DNA of 64,000 nucleotides from assembly GCF_001854325.1 (NCBI RefSeq), contig NZ_CP017754.1, forward strand, positions 1,736,001 to 1,800,000. The letters are read 5' to 3'. This document shows, piece by piece, positions 8,964-16,872 of the stretch. How positions within the stretch are numbered: the first letter of the stretch is position 1; the number at the start of each line of letters is the position of its first letter. The stretch is from Cupriavidus malaysiensis. GTDB lineage: Bacteria > Pseudomonadota > Gammaproteobacteria > Burkholderiales > Burkholderiaceae. The translations under genes were made by a program, and so were the position numbers. The notes under the pieces were generated by a model. The model had not been told where the DNA came from, searched no databases, and was given only the letters and a program-made list of their open reading frames with translations.

Positions 8964-10118
8964 ATGCAGTTGACCCCCGAGCACGAGGCGCTGCGCGCCA
9001 CCATCAAGCGCTTTATCGCCGAGCAGATCAACCCGCACGTCGATGCCTGGGAAGAGGCGGAAACCTTCCCGGCCCACGAGGTCTTCCGCAAGATGGGCGC
9101 GCTGGGCCTGCTCGGCCTGTCCAAGCCCGAGGAGAACGGCGGCGCCGGCCTCGACTACTCCTACAGCGCCGTGCTGGCCGAGAGCCTGGCCGACATCAAT
9201 TGCGGCGGCGTGCCGATGGCGATCGGCGTGCAGACCGACATGGCCACACCGGCGCTGGCGCACCGCGGCAGCGAGGAGGTGCGGCGCACCTTCCTCGAGC
9301 CGGCCATCCGCGGCGAGTATGTCGCCTGCCTGGGCGTGTCGGAGGTCGGCAGCGGCTCCGACGTGGCCTCGGTCCGCACCACCGCGCGCCGCGACGGCGA
9401 CGACTACGTGATCAACGGCGGCAAGATGTGGACCACCAATGGCACCCAGGCCGATTTCTGCTGCGTGCTGGCCAATACCTCGGAGGGCGCGCCCCACCGC
9501 AACAAGAGCCTGATCGTGGTGCCGATGGAGACGCGCGGCGTGTCGGTGGCCAAGAAGCTGCGCAAGATCGGCATGGACGCCTCCGACACGGCCCAGCTCT
9601 TCTTCGACGACGTGCGCGTGCCGGCGCGCTGGCGCATCGGCGAGGAAGGCATGGGCTTCACCTACCAGATGGAGCAGTTCCAGGTGGAGCGGCTGTGGGG
9701 CGCGCTCAATACGCGCGCGGTCTGCCAGAAGGCGATCGACCTGACCATCGAGTACACGCGCGAGCGCAGCGTGTTCGGGCGCCCGTTGCTGGACAACCAG
9801 TGGGTGCACTTCACGCTGGCCGAGCTGCAGACGGAGGTGGAGGCGCTGCGCGCGCTGTGCTGGCACGCGGTGGAGGTCATGGTGGGCGGCGAAGATGCCA
9901 CCCGCCTGGCCACCATGGCCAAGCTCAAGGCCGGCCGCCTGGTGCGCGAGACCGCCGACCGCTGCCTGCAGTTCTGGGGCGGCATGGGTTATGTGATGGA
10001 GAGCCCGATCTCGCGCATCTATCGCGACGGGCGGCTGACCTCGATCGGAGGTGGCGCCGACGAGGTCATGCTGCAGATCCTGTGCAAGTTCATGGGGACG
10101 TTTCCGGTGGGGCGGTAG
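8964..10118 (+). CDS. Acyl-CoA dehydrogenase (AtuD-like position)
   Basis: FAD-dependent alpha,beta-desaturation of an acyl-CoA; 384 residues, normal length. Signatures are CLGVSEVGSGSDVASVRTTA (substrate/FAD loop), YVINGGKMWTTNGTQADF, YTRERSVFGRPLLDNQ, and the C-terminal QFWGGMGYVMESPISRIYRDGR. It lies between the carboxylase beta and alpha genes, the place occupied by citronellyl-CoA dehydrogenase in atu clusters and isovaleryl-CoA dehydrogenase near liu clusters. GGAGAG sits about 8 bp before ATG 8964. The stop is followed by a 681-bp gene-free stretch rich in inverted repeats. Chain length and branching preference are unknown. Confidence 0.92.
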   Translation: MQLTPEHEALRATIKRFIAEQINPHVDAWEEAETFPAHEVFRKMGALGLLGLSKPEENGGAGLDYSYSAVLAESLADINCGGVPMAIGVQTDMATPALAHRGSEEVRRTFLEPAIRGEYVACLGVSEVGSGSDVASVRTTARRDGDDYVINGGKMWTTNGTQADFCCVLANTSEGAPHRNKSLIVVPMETRGVSVAKKLRKIGMDASDTAQLFFDDVRVPARWRIGEEGMGFTYQMEQFQVERLWGALNTRAVCQKAIDLTIEYTRERSVFGRPLLDNQWVHFTLAELQTEVEALRALCWHAVEVMVGGEDATRLATMAKLKAGRLVRETADRCLQFWGGMGYVMESPISRIYRDGRLTSIGGGADEVMLQILCKFMGTFPVGR

Positions 10119-10232
10119 AGACCGGTATGGCGAAAAGGGGACCGAGGTGGCCGCACGTTTTCCGCGCTTGCCTGGAGGGCGTTGGCCATTGAACCCAACG
10201 ACCATACGACATCCCCGCTGCGCGGGGCTGCC

Positions 10233-10269
10233 GGTCACTTTTCTTTGCGTTCTGCAAAGAAAAGTAACC
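10233..10269. repeat. Hairpin-forming inverted repeat in the dehydrogenase-carboxylase gap
   Basis: CTTTTCTTTGC (10238-10248), a 5-nt loop, then GCAAAGAAAAG (10254-10264). The stem extends outward to 10233/10269 with one mismatch, giving about 15 pairs. From memory, near-identical CTTTTCTTTGC...GCAAAGAAAAG hairpins are dispersed in many proteobacterial genomes. It sits in the 681-bp gap 10119-10799, which otherwise contains the palindrome at 10599 and no gene I can support. It could stabilise or terminate the upstream transcript. Confidence 0.75.
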
Positions 10270-10598
10270 CAAAGAAAGCAGACCCTGCCGGGGGCAGGGC
10301 AACAAGGCTTTCCGGCGGCATCTCCAGCTGCGGTGGGCGCGCCGCTTCCGCAGGCCGCTGCCGCGTCCGAGACCGGCGTGGCAGGTGCCTGCCAGCGCCG
10401 GGAGCAGGGATCGCGGTCCCCTGATGGCGAGTCGCCGAGGTCGTTCTACCCTCCTGCCGCTACCGAGGCTGGCGGCCACTTCCTGTCCGGCGTGGCCGGT
10501 TGCGTGGTGGGGGCGCTGGCACGGTCCGCGCGCGTGCGCTGGCCGGTCCGATGGCTTGCCGCCCGCCTGCCGTCCGCCACCGGTGCCACTGGTTTTCT

Positions 10599-10624
10599 CC
10601 CCTCTCCCGCATGCGGGAGAGGGG
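10599..10624. repeat. Perfect 26-bp palindrome, REP-like
   Basis: Every base from 10599 to 10624 pairs across a central AT; the half-site reads CCCCTCTCCCGCA. It is followed by GGGGCGGGGGAGGGGG. The same head, CCCTCTCC hairpin then a G-rich stretch, recurs at 14466 and 29979, so this is the first of three related dispersed elements. It lies between the acyl-CoA dehydrogenase and the carboxylase alpha gene, about 175 bp before the latter. Confidence 0.75.
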
Positions 10625-10799
10625 CGGGGGAGGGGGCCGGCGCTCGCCATCGCGATCCGGCCACTTGCCCGGCCGCGGAAAGGGCAAGCGCGAAGCAGGC
10701 AGAGGCAGGCAGATGGCACCTTGTATCCCGTCCGCGGCGCCGACCACCCCGCAGGAAGTCCGCATCCAATCAAGACACGCAGCAAGAACACTCCACACC

Positions 10800-12836
10800 A
10801 TGACCCAGTCCACCCCTTTCCACAAGATCCTGATCGCCAACCGCGGCGAGATCGCCTTGCGCGTGATGCGCAGCGCCGCTGCGCTGGGCTACCGCACGGT
10901 GGCGGTCTATTCGAGCGCCGACGCCGGCGCGCGCCATGTGCTGGAGGCCGACCAGGCGGTCTGCATCGGCGAAGCGCTGCCGGCGCAGTCCTACCTGCGC
11001 AGCGAGGCCATCATCGAGGCGGCGCGCCGCAGCGGCGCCGACGCGGTCCACCCAGGCTACGGCTTCCTGGCCGAGAACGCCGACTTCGCGCGCGCCTGCC
11101 GCGCGGCCGGGCTGGTCTTCATCGGCCCCTCGCCGGAGGCCATCGATGCCATGGGCAACAAGGCCGGCGCCAAGCGCCTGATGCGGGACGCCGACGTGCC
11201 CTGCATCCCTGGCTACCAGGGCGAGGACCAGAGCGACGAACGCATGGCGGCCGAGGCCGCGCGCATCGGCTTTCCGGTCATGATCAAGGCCGCCGCCGGC
11301 GGCGGCGGGCGCGGCATGCGGCTGGTCGAGCGCCAGCCGGACTTCCTCGCGCTGCTGCACAGCGCGCGTTCGGAGGCGCAGGGTGCCTTCGGCAATCCCG
11401 AGGTGATCCTGGAGCGCGCCATCGTGGCGCCGCGCCATATCGAGATCCAGGTCTTCGCCGACCGGCACGGCAACGTGATCCATCTGGGTGAGCGCGATTG
11501 CTCGGTGCAGCGCCGCCACCAGAAGCTGATCGAAGAGGCGCCGTCGCCGGCGGTCGGGCCGGAACTGCGCGCGCGCATGGGCGCCACCGCCGTGGCGGCG
11601 GCGCGCGCGATCGGCTACGAGGGGGCTGGCACGCTGGAGTTCCTGCTGGATGCCGCCGGCAACTACTACTTCATGGAGATGAACACCCGGCTGCAGGTGG
11701 AGCACCCGGTGACCGAGGCCATCACCGGGCTCGACCTGGTGGCGCTGCAGCTGCGCGTGGCCGCGGGCGAGCCGCTGCCGCTGGCGCAGCAGGACGTGCG
11801 TTTCAGCGGCCATGCCATCGAGGTGCGGCTGTGTGCCGAGGATGCCGGCCAGGGCTTTCTGCCGCAGAGCGGCACCATGGTGCGCTGGCAGCCGGCGGCG
11901 GCGCTGCGCACCGAACACGCGCTGGCGCCGGGGGCCACGGTGTCGCCGTACTACGACTCCATGATCGCCAAGCTGGTGGCGCACGGCGCCAACCGCGAAG
12001 AGGCGCGCCGGCGCTTGCTGCACGGCCTGCAGGACACGGTGGCGCTGGGCGTCACCACCAACCAGGATTTCCTCGCGCGCTGCCTCGCGCATGGCGAGTT
12101 CGCCGCCGGCGGTGCCACCACGGCCTTCATCGAGCGCCACCAGGCGGCCCTGCTGCAGGCCGACGAGGCAGGGCGCGCGCGCGCCGCCGCGGTGGCGGCG
12201 CTGCTGCTGCACGAGACCGCCTCCGGCGCCGCGCGCGCGGCCAGCCTGCTGGCGCACCGGTTGCCGATCGGCCTGCGCTTCGACATCGACGGCGAAGCCT
12301 GCGAATGCGCGCTGCGCTGCCTGGGCGGGCCGCGCTTCGAGGCCGAGGTCCGCCTGGGCGAGGCCACCGAGGCGCGCCGTTTGGCCCTCGAAACCGTGGC
12401 GCTGGGCGAAGGCCGGGCGCGCCTGCAGTGCGATGGGGTGGCCGGCAGCGTGGTGTTCGCGCGCGACGGCGAGGCCTTGCTGATGCACCTGGACGGGCGT
12501 CCCTGCCGTGTCGAGGACCGCAGCCGCGCGGCCGCTGTGCGTGCCGCCGCCGCGGGTGGCGACGGCAGGCTGCTGGCGTCGATGAACGGCCGCGTGGTCA
12601 GCGTGATGGTGGCGGTCGGCGACCGCGTCGAGGCCGGGCAGCCGATGGTCACGCTGGAGGCGATGAAGATGGAGCATATCCATGTGGCGCCGGTGACGGG
12701 GCGGGTGGCCGCCTTGCACGTGATCGCGGGCGACCAGGCGGCGGCGCGCCGGCTGATCGCCGAGGTCCTGCCCGAGGCCGCAGAGGCTGGCGAGGCTGCC
12801 GAGGCTGCCGAGGCTGCCGAGGCCCGCGCGGCCTGA
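10800..12836 (+). CDS. atuF: Acyl-CoA carboxylase, biotin carboxylase/biotin carrier (alpha) subunit, AtuF/LiuD-like
   Basis: ATP- and biotin-dependent subunit that carboxylates its own biotin and hands CO2 to the beta subunit. 678 residues, typical for MCC/GCC alpha. The biotin carboxylase part runs from KILIANRGEIALRVMRSA (from residue 8) through VHPGYGFLAEN, the ATP-grasp glycine loop KAAAGGGGRGMRLV and EMNTRLQVEHPVTE. The biotinyl domain carries EAMKMEH with the modified Lys at about 623. The C-terminus is an odd EAG-EAA-EAA-EAA tail encoded by a 9-bp tandem repeat. The start ATG 10800 follows a long repeat-bearing gap. Whether it is methylcrotonyl-, geranyl- or another acyl-CoA carboxylase is not decidable here; no HMG-CoA lyase or other liu gene accompanies it. 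Confidence 0.9.
   Translation: MTQSTPFHKILIANRGEIALRVMRSAAALGYRTVAVYSSADAGARHVLEADQAVCIGEALPAQSYLRSEAIIEAARRSGADAVHPGYGFLAENADFARACRAAGLVFIGPSPEAIDAMGNKAGAKRLMRDADVPCIPGYQGEDQSDERMAAEAARIGFPVMIKAAAGGGGRGMRLVERQPDFLALLHSARSEAQGAFGNPEVILERAIVAPRHIEIQVFADRHGNVIHLGERDCSVQRRHQKLIEEAPSPAVGPELRARMGATAVAAARAIGYEGAGTLEFLLDAAGNYYFMEMNTRLQVEHPVTEAITGLDLVALQLRVAAGEPLPLAQQDVRFSGHAIEVRLCAEDAGQGFLPQSGTMVRWQPAAALRTEHALAPGATVSPYYDSMIAKLVAHGANREEARRRLLHGLQDTVALGVTTNQDFLARCLAHGEFAAGGATTAFIERHQAALLQADEAGRARAAAVAALLLHETASGAARAASLLAHRLPIGLRFDIDGEACECALRCLGGPRFEAEVRLGEATEARRLALETVALGEGRARLQCDGVAGSVVFARDGEALLMHLDGRPCRVEDRSRAAAVRAAAAGGDGRLLASMNGRVVSVMVAVGDRVEAGQPMVTLEAMKMEHIHVAPVTGRVAALHVIAGDQAAARRLIAEVLPEAAEAGEAAEAAEAAEARAA
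12783..12818 (+). repeat. 9-bp tandem repeat inside the carboxylase alpha C-terminus
   Basis: Four consecutive units of GAGGCTGCC, the first with one change (GAGGCTGGC), in frame and coding for Glu-Ala-Gly/Ala repeats at the extreme C-terminus beyond the biotinyl domain. In-frame repeats of this size can change copy number without breaking the gene. Confidence 0.85.
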
Positions 12837-12850
12837 GCCGTGTCTTCCAC

Positions 12851-12880
12851 CTTCCGACAACTTCCGACATCTTCCGACCA
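12851..12880. repeat. 10-bp tandem repeat before the enoyl-CoA hydratase gene
   Basis: Three back-to-back units CTTCCGACAA, CTTCCGACAT, CTTCCGACCA, with a looser copy (TGTCTTCCAC) before them, filling most of the 67-bp gap upstream of the GCAGGAGA ribosome-binding site. Read on the minus strand the core is GTCGGAAG, close to the TCATCGGAAG unit at 15731. Confidence 0.85.
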
Positions 12881-12903
12881 TTCCTCGCAGGAGAACCGCT
12901 GCC

Positions 12904-13683
12904 ATGAGCGACCACGACATCGTGCTGCACGAGAAGCGCGGCCACGCCTTCTGGATCACCATCAACCGGCCCGACAAGCGCAATGCGCTGAACGCCGACG
13001 TCATCGCCGGCATCCGCGACGGCTATCGCCGCGCGCATGCCGATCCCGGCGTGCGCGCCATCGTGCTGACCGGGGCCGGCGACAAGGCCTTCTGCGCCGG
13101 TGCCGACCTGCAGCCCGGCAAGGGCTTCGCCTTCGACCTGGCGCGGCCCAATCTCGACTATGCCGACATGCTGCGCGAAGCGCAGCAGGCCACGCTGCCC
13201 ACCATCGCCCGCGTCAACGGCGCCTGCATGGCCGGCGGCATGGGGCTGCTGTGCATGACCGACATGGCGGTGGCCGACGAGCGCGCCGTGTTCGGCCTGC
13301 CCGAGGTCAAGGTCGGCGTCTTCCCGATGCAGGTGCTGAGCCTGCTGCAGGGACTGGCACCGCCGCGCCTGGTGCGCGAATGGTGCATCGGCGGCGAGCC
13401 TTTCGGCGCCGCCGAGGCCCAGGCGGCAGGCCTGCTCAATCATGTGGCGCCGGCCGGCGCGCTGGACGGTAAAATCGACTGGCTGGTGGCGCGCCTGGTC
13501 GACAAGTCGCCGACCGCGATCCGGCGCGGCAAGTACGCCATGCGGGCCATGGCGGCGATGTCCTTCGACGAAGGCATCGCCTACACCGAGAGCCAGATCG
13601 CGCTGCTTGCCATGACCGAGGATGCAAGAGAGGGCATGGCGGCGTTCAACGAGAAGCGCAAGCCGGTCTGGACCGGACGCTGA
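12904..13683 (+). CDS. Enoyl-CoA hydratase/isomerase family protein (AtuE-like position)
   Basis: Crotonase-family protein of 259 residues. Oxyanion-hole segments are GAGDKAFCAGADLQPGKG (near residue 57) and ARVNGACMAGGMGLLCMTDMAVA (near 101), and the catalytic region reads FGLPEVKVGVFPMQV, keeping the first Glu. In the atu pathway this position is held by the hydratase that acts on the carboxylated glutaconyl-CoA product; LiuC/AtuE-type enzymes have the same size. GCAGGAGA precedes ATG 12904. It probably belongs to the same transcript as the carboxylase alpha gene, 67 bp upstream. Substrate is inferred from context only. Confidence 0.88.
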   Translation: MSDHDIVLHEKRGHAFWITINRPDKRNALNADVIAGIRDGYRRAHADPGVRAIVLTGAGDKAFCAGADLQPGKGFAFDLARPNLDYADMLREAQQATLPTIARVNGACMAGGMGLLCMTDMAVADERAVFGLPEVKVGVFPMQVLSLLQGLAPPRLVREWCIGGEPFGAAEAQAAGLLNHVAPAGALDGKIDWLVARLVDKSPTAIRRGKYAMRAMAAMSFDEGIAYTESQIALLAMTEDAREGMAAFNEKRKPVWTGR

Positions 13684-13744
13684 GCGCCGGCCGCGGATCG
13701 CCGGCAATCGCCGGAGGCGCGCCGCCAGCCAGACACGGAGACCT

Positions 13745-14362
13745 ATGACAATGGCTGGACCTTCCATCGATTTCTGGCAAGACAAGTTCGACAGCGGGCA
13801 GACGCCCTGGGACCGCGGCGCGCCCGGCCCGCAATTGCAGGCCTGGATCGCCGATGGCACCCTGGCACGGGGCACCGAGGTGCTGGTGCCCGGCTGCGGC
13901 AGCGGCTGGGACGTCGCCGAGCTGGCCGCGGCGGGCCTGCGCGTGACCGGTATCGACTACACACCCGCGGCGCTCGAGCGCACGCGGGCGCGGCTGCAGG
14001 CACAGGGCCTGTCGGCACGCCTGGAGCAGGCCGACGTGCTGGCCTGGTCGCCGGGCGCGCCGGTCGAGGCCATCTATGAGCAGACCTGCCTGTGCGCCTT
14101 GCATCCGGACCACTGGGTGCGCTACGGCGAGCAGCTGCATGCCTGGCTGAAGCCGGGCGGGCTGCTGCTGGCCATGTTCATGCAGGCGCGCCGGCCCGGT
14201 GCCGACGAAGGGCGGGTCGAAGGGCCTCCCTACCACTGCGATATCAACGGCATGCGGGCGCTGTTCCCATCGGAGCGCTGGGACTGGCCGAAGCCGCCCT
14301 ATGCGGCGGTGCGGCATCCGGGCGGCGCGTTCGAACTGGCGGTGGTGCTGCGGCGGCGCTAG
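13745..14362 (+). CDS. Class I SAM-dependent methyltransferase (TPMT-like)
   Basis: A 205-residue methyltransferase of the thiopurine-methyltransferase-like group. FWQDKFDSGQTPWDRG at the N-terminus is the family signature, EVLVPGCGSGWDVAELA is SAM motif I, VTGIDYTPAALERTRAR motif II, and IYEQTCLCALHPDHW the acidic/aromatic post-I segment. Family members methylate thiols, halides or metalloids; the substrate here is not evident. The start could be ATG 13745 (GGAG 4 bp upstream) or ATG 13751 (better spacing); I keep 13745. It ends the plus-strand run before the repeat-rich gap 14363-14828 and may be cotranscribed with the hydratase. Confidence 0.85.
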   Translation: MTMAGPSIDFWQDKFDSGQTPWDRGAPGPQLQAWIADGTLARGTEVLVPGCGSGWDVAELAAAGLRVTGIDYTPAALERTRARLQAQGLSARLEQADVLAWSPGAPVEAIYEQTCLCALHPDHWVRYGEQLHAWLKPGGLLLAMFMQARRPGADEGRVEGPPYHCDINGMRALFPSERWDWPKPPYAAVRHPGGAFELAVVLRRR

Positions 14363-14465
14363 GGGCGCGGGCGGACGGCGGGGCTGCATGGTGCGAAGCC
14401 CTTCACGCCGAACGAAGCCGAAACGAGATGCGCCAACACCAAGCGCCAAGCACGAGGTCTTGGCT

Positions 14466-14489
14466 CCCTCTCCCCGCACGGGGAGAGGG
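14466..14489. repeat. Dispersed hairpin repeat, copy 2
   Basis: CCCTCTCCCCG (14466-14476), a 2-nt centre, then CGGGGAGAGGG (14479-14489): an 11-bp near-palindrome. It is followed by a G-rich stretch and TAGCAAGGCGCCACGC, which leads directly into the 38-bp tandem repeats. The same succession recurs at 29979-30092. It lies in the 466-bp gene-free stretch between the methyltransferase and livH. Confidence 0.8.
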
Positions 14490-14528
14490 CGGGGGAGAGG
14501 GGTGGTTTAGCAAGGCGCCACGCTCAAG

Positions 14529-14642
14529 CGAAGCCAACGGTGTGGTGCAGCGCGCAAGCGCAGAGACGAAGCCAACGGTGTGATCCAGCCCGCAAGCACA
14601 GAAACGAAGCCAACCGCGTGACCCCGCACGCCATCGCCAGAA
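14529..14642. repeat. 38-bp tandem repeat, three units
   Basis: Units at 14529-14566, 14567-14604 and 14605-14642, each exactly 38 bp and starting CGAAGCCAAC; the first two continue GGTGTG and the third has diverged. A fragment (CGAAGCCCGC) starts a fourth unit at 14643. The 38-bp period is not a multiple of three and no gene covers it. One good unit and one degraded unit of the same sequence occur at 30039-30090. Confidence 0.85.
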
Positions 14643-14698
14643 CGAAGCCCGCGCTGGTAGAAACCCCATCCCGGATAACCCCCGGCCCGGCCTCCCAT

Positions 14699-14740
14699 AG
14701 CCACTAGACACAAGAGCCTCCCGGCGAAATTCGCTAAGGT
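14699..14740 (+). promoter_or_regulatory. Box C: AraC-type activator site and -10 upstream of the liv operon
   Basis: AGCCACTAGACACAAGAG at 14699-14716, 18 bp, then TAAGGT at 14735-14740. The predicted transcript start is about 80 bp upstream of the livH start codon. It has the lowest match of the five boxes at its last base (G for C) but identical spacing. Confidence 0.65.
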
Positions 14741-14828
14741 GGCCGCGTGACCGCCACCGGCCGGGCGCTTCGGCGCGGCCGGCGCAGGCGGCGCGGCGGG
14801 CGGCCTGGTGCCGCATGGGGAGACGGGC

Positions 14829-15701
14829 TTGGCGTGGCTGCAACTGACTCTCTCGGGTATCGCGCTGGGCTGCATCTACGCGCTGATCGCCCTCGGCTTC
14901 GTGATGATCTACAAGGCGACCGAGACGGTGAACTTCGCCCAGGGCGAGTTCATGATGCTGGGCGCCTTCGCCGCGCTGCTGCTGACGGCGCTGGGCCTGC
15001 CGTTCTGGGCGGCGGCGCTGCTGGCGGTGGCGGGCATGGCGGGCTTCGGCGCGCTGGTGGAGCGGCTGGCGGTGCGGCCCATCCTCGGCCAGCCGCAGTT
15101 CACCGTGGTGATGCTGACCATCGGCATGGGCTACGTGATGCGCGGCGCGGTCACCATGGTGCCGGGTTTCGGCGCCGAGACGCATGCGCTGGCGGTGCCG
15201 TACGCCGGCAAGGTGATCGCGGCGGGCGGCCTGGTGCTGAGCGCCGAGCAGGTGGCGGTGATCGGCGCCACCGCGCTGCTGTGCGCCCTGCTCTATGCGG
15301 GCTTCCGCTTCAGCAAGGCGGGAATCGCCATGCAGGCCAGTTCGCAGAACCAGCTCGCCGCCTACTACATGGGCATCCCGGTGCGCCGGCTGAACGGCCT
15401 GGTGTGGGGGCTGTCGGCGGCGGTGGCGGCGCTGGCCGGGCTGCTGCTGGCGCCGATCACCTTCGTCCACGCCAATATGGGGCTGCTCGGCCTCAAGGCC
15501 TTTCCGGCCGCGGTGGTGGGGGGCTTCGGCAGCCTGCCGGGGGCCGTGGTGGGCGGGCTGGTGATCGGCCTGGTGGAGTCCTTCGCCGGCTTCTACCTGC
15601 CGGAGGGGTTCAAGGACGTGGCCGCCTACGTGGTGGTGCTGCTGATGCTGGCGATCCGGCCCAACGGCCTGTTCGGCGGCAACGAGCGCAAGCGGGTCTA
15701 G
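14829..15701 (+). CDS. livH: Branched-chain amino acid-type ABC transporter permease LivH
   Basis: Inner-membrane permease of a LIV/HAAT-type ABC importer, about 290 residues, almost wholly hydrophobic with around eight membrane segments. The opening LSGIALGCIYALIALGFVMIYK and the TVNFAQGEFMMLGAF motif are typical of LivH. The closing GLFGGNERKRV is the usual basic cytoplasmic end. No ATG suits: I favour the TTG at 14829 with GGGGAG 7 bp upstream; a GTG at 14808 is the alternative. It heads livHMGF and the acyl-CoA enzymes behind Box C. That company suggests the transporter carries a carboxylic acid feeding the acyl-CoA ligases, not an amino acid. Confidence 0.9.
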   Translation: MAWLQLTLSGIALGCIYALIALGFVMIYKATETVNFAQGEFMMLGAFAALLLTALGLPFWAAALLAVAGMAGFGALVERLAVRPILGQPQFTVVMLTIGMGYVMRGAVTMVPGFGAETHALAVPYAGKVIAAGGLVLSAEQVAVIGATALLCALLYAGFRFSKAGIAMQASSQNQLAAYYMGIPVRRLNGLVWGLSAAVAALAGLLLAPITFVHANMGLLGLKAFPAAVVGGFGSLPGAVVGGLVIGLVESFAGFYLPEGFKDVAAYVVVLLMLAIRPNGLFGGNERKRV

Positions 15702-15730
15702 CCGCCGGGCACGGCGCCCGGCGGTCTTCA

Positions 15731-15770
15731 AAGTCATCGGAAGTCATCGGAAGTCATCGAAGTTCATCGA
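15731..15770. repeat. 10-bp tandem repeat between livH and livM
   Basis: Four consecutive 10-bp units: AAGTCATCGG twice, AAGTCATCGA, then AGTTCATCGA. They fill the space between the livH stop and the CGGAGGAGG ribosome-binding site of livM. Short direct repeats here can alter the distance between coupled genes without touching coding sequence. Confidence 0.85.
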
Positions 15771-15783
15771 CGGAGGAGGGACG

Positions 15784-16860
15784 ATGCGGTTCCTGCTGAA
15801 GACGGACTACCGCCAGGACCTGCGCCTGGCGGCGCGGCCGCGCCAGGGGCTCTGGTATGGCCTGTTGCTGGTGCTGGCCCTGCTGGCGCCGGCCTGGGCC
15901 AGTGCCTACTGGGTGACCCAGCTCGGCTTCGTGCTGGTCTATGCCATCGCCGGCCTCGGGCTGATGCTGCTGGCGGGCTATGCCGGCCTGATCTCGATCG
16001 GCCACGCGGCCTTTCTCGGCATCGGCGCCTATGCCCAGGCCTGGCTGGTGGCGCACGGCTGGCCCTTCCCGCTGGCGCTGGCCGCGGCGGCGCTGCTGTC
16101 CGGCCTGGCCGGCGTGGTGGTGGGGCTGCCGGCGCTGCGCGTGCGCGGCATCTACCTGGCCATCGCCACGCTGGCGTTCGGCTTCATCGTGGAGGAGGTG
16201 CTGGCGCGCTGGGAGAGCGTGACCGGAGGCAATGCCGGCATGCCGGTGCAGCCGCCGACGCTGGCCGGCGTGAGCGTAGCCGGCCCGGCCGGCTTCTACT
16301 ACCTCGCGCTGGCGGTCTGCGTGCTGGTCACGCTGGGCCTGCTCAACCTGTTGCGCAGCCCGACCGGGCGTGCCTTCATCGCGGTGCGCGATTCGGAGAT
16401 CTCGGCGCAGAGCATGGGCATCCAGCTGGCGCGCTACAAGACGCTGGCCTTCGCCTTGTCGGCGGCCATCGTCGGCATTGCCGGCGGGCTCTATGCGCAC
16501 CTGCTGAACTTCATCTCGCCGGAGCAGTTCGGCATCGGCCAGTCGATCGACCTGCTGCTGCTGGTGGTGGTGGGCGGGCTGGGCTCGGTGCACGGTGCCT
16601 TCTTCGGCGCGCTGTTCCTGATCATGATGCCGCAGGGCATCGCGCTGGCCAAGGACTGGCTGCCGCCGGCGATCGGCCAGGCCAGCGGCCTGCAGGCGGT
16701 GGTCTACGGCGTGGTGCTGATGGGCTTCGTGCTGTTCGAGCCGATGGGCCTGTACGGGCGCTGGCTCAAGATCCGCACCTACCTGGAGTTGTTCCCCTTC
16801 TACCGCCAGGGCATGTTCCGGCGCCAGAAGGCCTTCCAGAAATCCGAGCGGCTGCGCTGA
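15784..16860 (+). CDS. livM: Branched-chain amino acid-type ABC transporter permease LivM
   Basis: Second inner-membrane permease of the LIV-type importer, 358 residues with about eight to nine membrane segments. The N-terminal cytoplasmic stretch (MRFLLKTDYRQDLRL) precedes the first helix; LAGYAGLISIGHAAFLGIGAYAQA is the conserved LivM segment and AVRDSEISAQSMGIQLARYK is the EAA-like coupling loop that meets the ATPases. The C-terminal tail (FYRQGMFRRQKAFQKSERLR) is longer and more basic than usual. ATG 15784 follows a strong GGAGGAGGG site. It pairs with LivH, LivG and LivF. Confidence 0.93.
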   Translation: MRFLLKTDYRQDLRLAARPRQGLWYGLLLVLALLAPAWASAYWVTQLGFVLVYAIAGLGLMLLAGYAGLISIGHAAFLGIGAYAQAWLVAHGWPFPLALAAAALLSGLAGVVVGLPALRVRGIYLAIATLAFGFIVEEVLARWESVTGGNAGMPVQPPTLAGVSVAGPAGFYYLALAVCVLVTLGLLNLLRSPTGRAFIAVRDSEISAQSMGIQLARYKTLAFALSAAIVGIAGGLYAHLLNFISPEQFGIGQSIDLLLLVVVGGLGSVHGAFFGALFLIMMPQGIALAKDWLPPAIGQASGLQAVVYGVVLMGFVLFEPMGLYGRWLKIRTYLELFPFYRQGMFRRQKAFQKSERLR

Positions 16861-16872
16861 AGGAGGGCGGCG

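Noticed and set aside
10771..10776. CAAGAC before the carboxylase alpha gene, as a possible sixth AraC box
   Set aside because: The preceding 12 bases do not match the AGCCAG half, and the start codon is too close for an 18-bp spacer, a -10 and a leader.
14529..14642. 38-bp tandem units as a CRISPR array
   Set aside because: Units are contiguous without spacers, diverge progressively, and no cas gene is present.
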